From Nocardia lijiangensis NBRC 108240 (lineage in GTDB: Bacteria > Actinomycetota > Actinomycetes > Mycobacteriales > Mycobacteriaceae), in contig NZ_BDBP01000021.1 in assembly GCF_001613045.1 (NCBI RefSeq), positions 49,678 through 113,677 of the forward strand: a stretch of 64,000 nt of DNA, in the 5' to 3' direction. The stretch's first letter is position 1. The number at the start of each line of letters is the position of its first letter. Below the pieces are notes generated by a model that saw only the letters and a list, made by a program, of their open reading frames with translations, had not been told where the DNA came from and did not search any database. Positions 59,858-64,000 of the stretch are shown piece by piece. The translations under genes and the position numbers were made by a program.

Positions 59858-60532
59858 TCAGCCCATCGGGTCGTCGGCGGTGGGTGAGACTTCGTAGCCG
59901 AAGGGTGGGACGAAGCGCCCCCAGCGGATGCAGTCCCAGCCGCCGTCGGCGCGCGGGACCAGCTCGATGGTTTCGGTGTTGTCGAGGTGGTTGTTCGTGG
60001 TGAACGGCGGCGCCACGCCGCTGAGGGTGCGCGCGACCAGTCGCATCGCGGCGCCGTGGTTCACCAGCAGCACGTCGCCGCCGCCCGCTTCGGGCAGCAG
60101 CAAGGAGGTGCGCAGGGTCTCGATGACCGGGAGGAATCGCGCGAGGACGTCCTCGCCGGATTCGCCGCCGGGTACCCGCTCGGACAGGTCGCCTTCGTGC
60201 CAGGCGCGGTAGATGCGCTGGAAGGTCCGGTGCGATTCCGGGTCGTTCAGCCCTTCCAGTGCGCCGACCTGGACCTCGTGCACGTCGTCGAGGACGTCGG
60301 CCGCGATGCCGGTCGCGGCCTCGATATAACCCGCGGTCTGCCTGGCGCGCAGGGCGGCCGAGGAAAGCAGCGCGCGGGGCTGGGCGAGCAGATTCGATCC
60401 GAACGTCTTCGCTTGGGCCGCACCGCGTTCGGTCAGCGGCAGCCCTGGCACCTTGGTGTCGAGAATCTTGGCGACATTGCCTTCGGTCTCACCGTGCCGG
60501 ACCAGGATCAGCTTGCCTGCGATCTCGTTCAT
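59858..60532 (-). CDS. Phosphoglycerate mutase-family phosphatase
   Basis: A 224-residue histidine phosphatase. The catalytic loop is KLILVRHGETEGN (RHG) near residues 6-18, the second histidine lies in VLLVNHGAAMRLVA, and the acid residue region is EVQVGALEGLND. It corresponds to mycobacterial Rv3837c. ATG 60532 overlaps the pheA stop by four bases (ATGA), so the two are translationally coupled. The frame is open to 60568 inside pheA. The substrate is not known; many such proteins are general or nucleotide/phospholipid phosphatases. Confidence 0.9.
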   Translation of the reverse strand: MNEIAGKLILVRHGETEGNVAKILDTKVPGLPLTERGAAQAKTFGSNLLAQPRALLSSAALRARQTAGYIEAATGIAADVLDDVHEVQVGALEGLNDPESHRTFQRIYRAWHEGDLSERVPGGESGEDVLARFLPVIETLRTSLLLPEAGGGDVLLVNHGAAMRLVARTLSGVAPPFTTNNHLDNTETIELVPRADGGWDCIRWGRFVPPFGYEVSPTADDPMG

Positions 60533-61443
60533 AAGTCCGCCACCCCCTTTCGTAACTGGGTCAGCCACTCCGCGGCCGCCTCGTCGGACGGCGGCGGCGT
60601 TCCGGTCGCCGAGGTCGCGGGCCAGGAACCGAGGAAGCGGATCCGGGCCGTGCGATGCAGCGCCTTGAGCGCCTCGGCCACCGCGGTGTCATCGATATGC
60701 CCGACGCAGTCGAGATAGAACCGGTAGGTGCCCAAACCCGTTCGGGTGGGGCGGGATTCGATCCTGGTCAGGTCGATGCCGCGCGTCGCGAACTCGGCGA
60801 AGGCGCGCATCAGCGAGCCGGGCTCGTTCGCCAGCTCCAGCACGACCGAGGTGCGGTCCGCGCCGGTCGGCGACGGCGCCACGCGCGGCAGGGTGACCAA
60901 CACGAAGCGGGTGATCGCCTGGTCGTGATCGGCCACCCCGGTAGCCAGCGCGGTCAGCCCGAGCCGCTCCCCCGCCAGCGCGGTGGAGACGGCGGCATCG
61001 GCGCGCCCGGCGGCGACATCCTCGGCGGCGGCCGCGTTCGAGGACGAGGTGTAGATCTCGGCATCGGGCAGGCGGCGCGCAACCCACATCCGCACCTGCG
61101 CGGCGGCCACCGGGTAGGCGGCCAGCGTGCGCACATCGGCCAACTCGGTACCCGGCCTGGCCAGAATGGTGAAGCTGACCTCCAGCTCGGTCTCCGCGAC
61201 GATCTGCAACCGCGGCCCGATGGCCAGCGAATCCAGCGTCGCCGAGATCGAACCCTCCACCGAACTCTCGATCGGCACGACAGCGCCATCGACGTCACCG
61301 GACCGAATCAGATCCAGCGCCGCCCCCTGACTGGGCGCGGCGACCCGCTCGACGGGTCCGTCGAAGACCGCCGAGGATTCGAGCTTGGCGAGAGCCATCT
61401 CGGTGAAGGTTCCGGAAGGTCCGAAATACGCGATGCGCGGCAC
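60529..61443 (-). CDS. pheA: Prephenate dehydratase
   Basis: A 304-residue enzyme converting prephenate to phenylpyruvate in phenylalanine synthesis. The catalytic domain begins RIAYFGPSGTFTEMALAKLE and includes VPIESSVEGSISATLDSLA and the active TRF motif in DHDQAITRFVLV near residue 183. The C-terminal ACT domain for feedback control by phenylalanine has ELANEPGSLMRAFAEFATRG and the ESRP motif (RIESRPTRTGLG). Start ATG 61443. Operon with the phosphoglycerate mutase-type gene, as in mycobacteria (Rv3838c). Confidence 0.96.
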   Translation of the reverse strand: MPRIAYFGPSGTFTEMALAKLESSAVFDGPVERVAAPSQGAALDLIRSGDVDGAVVPIESSVEGSISATLDSLAIGPRLQIVAETELEVSFTILARPGTELADVRTLAAYPVAAAQVRMWVARRLPDAEIYTSSSNAAAAEDVAAGRADAAVSTALAGERLGLTALATGVADHDQAITRFVLVTLPRVAPSPTGADRTSVVLELANEPGSLMRAFAEFATRGIDLTRIESRPTRTGLGTYRFYLDCVGHIDDTAVAEALKALHRTARIRFLGSWPATSATGTPPPSDEAAAEWLTQLRKGVADL

Positions 61444-61723
61444 CCCTACGACATTACAAGCGCCGGGAAGCCAGCAAACTGCTTCGTACGACGCGCGTCG
61501 TACGCGAGCGGGGGCTGGGCCTCGGCGGGTGCACGTGGGGGTGGTTCAAGAAGGTGGGGTGTGCAACCGTTCGGCGTGGTGGTGGGAGTCAGACGCAACC
61601 ACAGCCGGTCGACCGGGCGGGGAAGCCGAACACCGCGCACCCAACAGCGGAAGTTGGCCGGTTACCGCACGCGACGCGCCCAGCACCGACCAGATCCTCT
61701 TCAGCAGCGAACCGCCAACCGCT

Positions 61724-62149
61724 TCAGGGCGCAAGCACCGAGAGCGCAGCACCGACGCGCTCGGGCTCAGCCGTTTCCACAGCGTGTAGGACACCGCGAA
61801 CCGCTTCCACCGCAGGCGCTTTCAACCCGGTGAGGAAGGCGATGTCCGGCCGGGTGAGCGCGGTACGGATGTCCTCGCCGCACAGCGCTGCGACGGTGGC
61901 GGCGACGATGGCGAGAGCGCGCTCGCCGCTGTCGGTGCGCGCGACGAAACCGGTGTCGGCGTGCGCGATGGCGGCGAGGAAGTCGGCGATCTGTGCGTCG
62001 GGGGCGTCGGCGTCCAGGATCGGGGCGTCGGGGACGGAGCCGGGCGGGCGGATCAGGCCGGCGACCAGGCTGCGGCGCGCGGGGGCGGACAACGTGACCA
62101 GCACCGGTTCGCTCGCGCCGTGACCTGCCGTTGGTGTCGCATCTCCCAC
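61724..62149 (-). CDS. Small protein of unknown function
   Basis: A 141-residue frame starting from GTG 62149, which stands exactly seven bases after TACGGT, the same leaderless arrangement used by other genes here. The sequence PVLVTLSAPARRSLVAGLIR, ADAPDAQIADFLAAIAHADT and RALAIVAATVAALCGEDIRT is amphipathic and helical, with LTRPDIAFLTGLKAPAVEAV near the end. No domain is recognised. It is divergent from the DUF2470 gene; the IdeR-like box between them may influence both. Codon use (high GC3) supports coding. Confidence 0.6.
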   Translation of the reverse strand: MGDATPTAGHGASEPVLVTLSAPARRSLVAGLIRPPGSVPDAPILDADAPDAQIADFLAAIAHADTGFVARTDSGERALAIVAATVAALCGEDIRTALTRPDIAFLTGLKAPAVEAVRGVLHAVETAEPERVGAALSVLAP

Positions 62150-62221
62150 GAGAATCACCGTAGCGGGCCCAGATTCTGGAATCAGCCGGAAGGTAGCGCT
62201 TGCAGATCAAGAGCGGCTCAC

Positions 62222-62240
62222 TTAGCTTAGGTTTACCTAA
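62222..62240. promoter_or_regulatory. IdeR/DtxR-type iron box
   Basis: TTAGCTTAGGTTTACCTAA agrees with the consensus TTAGGTTAGGCTAACCTAA at 16 of 19 positions. It lies 33 bases before the DUF2470 gene and about 73 bases from the divergent small gene. The mycobacterial counterpart Rv3839 is known to be repressed by iron-loaded IdeR, so the same control is expected here. Confidence 0.8.
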
Positions 62241-62272
62241 TTGACGCCGCCGCCATCACCACGGAGGTCCGC

Positions 62273-63034
62273 ATGCTGAATCCGACCGTCGCGCCCACCA
62301 CCGCCGAGCGGGTACGCAGCGCGTGCGCCCACGCGGAGCACGCGGTCCTCGCCCTGCCGGGGATCGACCCGACGCCGACCTCGGTGCATCACGTGCGGCA
62401 GTGCGGCGACGTGGTGGTCGCGGTGCCGACCGGTTCGCTGGCCGCGGTGCTGACCGCCAACTCCGGCCCGGGCGGCGCGGCGGCGGTGCTCGAACTCACC
62501 GATCACGCGCCGCTGCCGCTACGCGAACCGGTGCGCGCCCTCGTCTGGTTGCGCGGCACCGTGCGCGCCGTGCCCGCCCAGGCGCAGCGTGTGCTGGCGG
62601 GCGAGGTCGCCAAGGACAACCCGGACCCCGCGCTGCTGGACGTCGGGCATACCTCGACGCTGCTGCGGCTGGTGATCAACAGCGCCGTGATGGCCGATTC
62701 CACCGGAGCCGAGTCGGTCTGCGTCGAGGAACTGCGGCTGGCGGAGCCGGATCCGTTCTACGCGCTGGAATCGGCCTGGCTGCAGCACATGGACGCCGAC
62801 CACGCCGACGTCATCGCCCAGCTCGCCCGCCACCTGCCGCCGCGCCTGCAGACCGGCACCGTGCACCCGCTGGCCATCGATCGGTATGGCGTCACCTTGC
62901 GCGTCGAGGGTCACGACGGCGACCACGACTTCCGCCTGCCCTTCAGCGCACCGGCCGACGACGTCGAATCGCTCAGCCGCGCCGTGCGCACCCTGGCAGG
63001 CTGCCCATTCCTCAACGGCCTGCGCCGAATGTGA
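62273..63034 (+). CDS. DUF2470/HugZ-like protein, predicted iron-regulated
   Basis: A 253-residue protein, probably the counterpart of mycobacterial Rv3839. The C-terminal part has the DUF2470 pattern QHMDADHADVIAQLARHLPP followed by VHPLAIDRYGVTLRVEGHDG and LPFSAPADDVESLSRAVRTL. The N-terminal half looks like a split-barrel FMN-binding fold related to HugZ heme-degrading proteins. With the IdeR-like box upstream, a role in heme or iron use is inferred. Start ATG 62273 (GGAGGTCCGC upstream). Confidence 0.87.
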   Translation: MLNPTVAPTTAERVRSACAHAEHAVLALPGIDPTPTSVHHVRQCGDVVVAVPTGSLAAVLTANSGPGGAAAVLELTDHAPLPLREPVRALVWLRGTVRAVPAQAQRVLAGEVAKDNPDPALLDVGHTSTLLRLVINSAVMADSTGAESVCVEELRLAEPDPFYALESAWLQHMDADHADVIAQLARHLPPRLQTGTVHPLAIDRYGVTLRVEGHDGDHDFRLPFSAPADDVESLSRAVRTLAGCPFLNGLRRM

Positions 63035-63062
63035 CCGCAGCGGGAACACTAGATTCGACGGC

Positions 63063-63851
63063 ATGCGTGCTGAGTCGGATGCCCCCGGCGAATCCGAGCT
63101 GACGGATCGGGAGCGGCTCGCGATCCGGATCGAGATCGCGATCGTGCTGACCGCCACCTTCGGGCTGAGCGGGATCAGCGCCGCGCTCTCGCTGCTGGAC
63201 AGCGCGTTGGCGCCGGGTGGCGTCGGCGGGCGCACGGTCGCGCTGAACGCCTCGCGCTCCGATCATTCGCTGATCGACCTGCTGTTCCAGCTACTCGGGG
63301 TGCTGCGGCTGGCCGGGTGGGCGGCACTGGGCCTGTACCTGTTGTGGCGCAGCGGAATCGGGCCACGCCTGATCGGGCTCGGGCGGTTCCGGCCCCACGC
63401 GGACGGGCTGCCGGGGCTGGCGCTTGCCGCGATCATCGGTGTGCCGGGCCTCGGGTTGTATCTGGCCGCGCACGCCATGGGTTTCAGTGTGACGATCGTG
63501 CCGAGTGCGCTCGACGAGCACTGGTGGCGGCTACCCGCCCTGATCCTGTCGGCCTGCGCGAATTCGTTCGCCGAGGAGATCCTCGTGGTCGCGTACCTGA
63601 TCACGCGGCTGCGCAGGCTGGGCTGGACGGAGAATTCCGCGCTGTTCGCCTCGGCGCTGTTGCGCGGCAGCTACCACCTCTACCAGGGGCTCGGCGGCGG
63701 TCTGGGAAACCTGGTGATGGGTTTGATCTTCGGTCGCTACTGGCAGCGCACCAACCGGTTGTGGCCGCTGATACTGGCGCACGCCACCATCGATGCGGTC
63801 GCCTACATCGGCTACACGGCGCTGCGCGGACACGTTTCCTGGCTGCCGTAA
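63063..63851 (+). CDS. CPBP-family intramembrane metalloprotease
   Basis: A 262-residue membrane protein with seven or eight helices of the CPBP (CAAX protease, bacteriocin-processing) group. Motif 1 is SFAEEILVVAYLITRL (EE present; the usual following Arg is displaced). Motif 2 is LLRGSYHLYQG and motif 3 is LILAHATIDAVAYIG. ATG 63063 lies seven bases after TAGATT, again indicating a leaderless mRNA. The frame is open upstream inside the preceding gene. Family members process prenylated proteins or leader peptides; no substrate is apparent here. Confidence 0.88.
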   Translation: MRAESDAPGESELTDRERLAIRIEIAIVLTATFGLSGISAALSLLDSALAPGGVGGRTVALNASRSDHSLIDLLFQLLGVLRLAGWAALGLYLLWRSGIGPRLIGLGRFRPHADGLPGLALAAIIGVPGLGLYLAAHAMGFSVTIVPSALDEHWWRLPALILSACANSFAEEILVVAYLITRLRRLGWTENSALFASALLRGSYHLYQGLGGGLGNLVMGLIFGRYWQRTNRLWPLILAHATIDAVAYIGYTALRGHVSWLP

Positions 63852-63917
63852 CGGAAATACCCCGCCGGGTGATTCTCAGAGAAACCCCGTGCCTACCCGA
63901 TCAGTAGAGTCAGTGTG

Positions 63918-64000
63918 ATGAACGGCGACGACCCCCGCAATGCGCGGACGCGCCGGGTGCCGCCGCCGCAGGGCCGACCCGGCGTGCCGCAACCACCCCC
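63918..64000 (+). CDS. Start of a probable LCP (LytR-CpsA-Psr) family protein, cut by window edge
   Basis: Only 27 codons are visible, starting MNGDDPRNARTRRVPPPQGR. ATG 63918 lies seven bases after TAGAGT (63905-63910), a leaderless arrangement. The Arg/Pro-rich cytoplasmic head is typical of LCP ligases that attach arabinogalactan to peptidoglycan. In M. tuberculosis the LCP-domain gene Rv3840 follows Rv3839, so the position fits, but the diagnostic domain lies beyond position 64000. Confidence 0.5.
   Translation, partial: MNGDDPRNARTRRVPPPQGRPGVPQPP

Overview
The window looks like chromosomal DNA from a high-GC, mycolic-acid-bearing actinomycete, most probably Nocardia or a close relative. 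The arguments are galactan biosynthesis genes (glfT2, glf), a PE/PPE/EspG trio, frequent GTG starts and many leaderless -10/start arrangements. The order of several markers matches, from memory, the M. tuberculosis Rv3808c-Rv3840 stretch: glfT2, glf, amidase, HAD hydrolase, acyltransferase, MBL-Rieske protein, serS, septum-formation protein, metallopeptidase, phosphoglycerate mutase, pheA, DUF2470 protein, LCP start. No rRNA, CRISPR array, integrase or insertion sequence was seen. There is one tRNA-Gly(GCC).

Layout. 1-14.2 kb: cell-envelope block with galactofuranosyltransferase (cut by the window edge), UDP-galactopyranose mutase, an exported protein, three related Pro/Tyr-rich four-helix membrane proteins, a TipA-type MerR regulator, a DMT exporter with a divergent MarR regulator, and a divergent SpoIID/LytB protein and peptidoglycan amidase pair. 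14.3-24 kb: an Opp-type peptide ABC importer with a fused double ATPase and three consecutive substrate-binding lipoproteins. 24-27.2 kb: NUDIX hydrolase, FadR-type regulator plus fatty-acid hydroxylase, MarR regulator plus WrbA. 27.2-32 kb: copper block in which an MFS exporter and a two-gene unit (His-rich exported protein, CopA ATPase) each carry the same CsoR-like promoter/operator. 33-34.2 kb: a second, divergent EF-Tu preceded by a leader with mutually exclusive hairpins.

34.2-38.1 kb is the least ordinary part. An array of nested-hairpin repeats (unit about 210 bp) lies before a lipase-maturation-factor-like gene, and that gene's last 24 codons are re-copied three times downstream in a second array that runs almost to the tRNA-Gly. 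38.4-41.1 kb: GNAT gene and its collapsed duplicate, NmrA-type reductase, AraC regulator. 41.1-64 kb: conserved backbone with accessory inserts (MauE-thioredoxin fusion, two transporters, MpaB/Lcp-type oxygenase, GGDEF-EAL protein), then serS, an ALDH-like protein, septum-formation protein, metallopeptidase, the PE-PPE-EspG operon, phosphoglycerate mutase-pheA, an IdeR-like box, the DUF2470 gene, a CPBP protease and the first codons of a probable LCP protein.

Functions, domain names and M. tuberculosis comparisons come from reading motifs and from memory of families; no database search was run.
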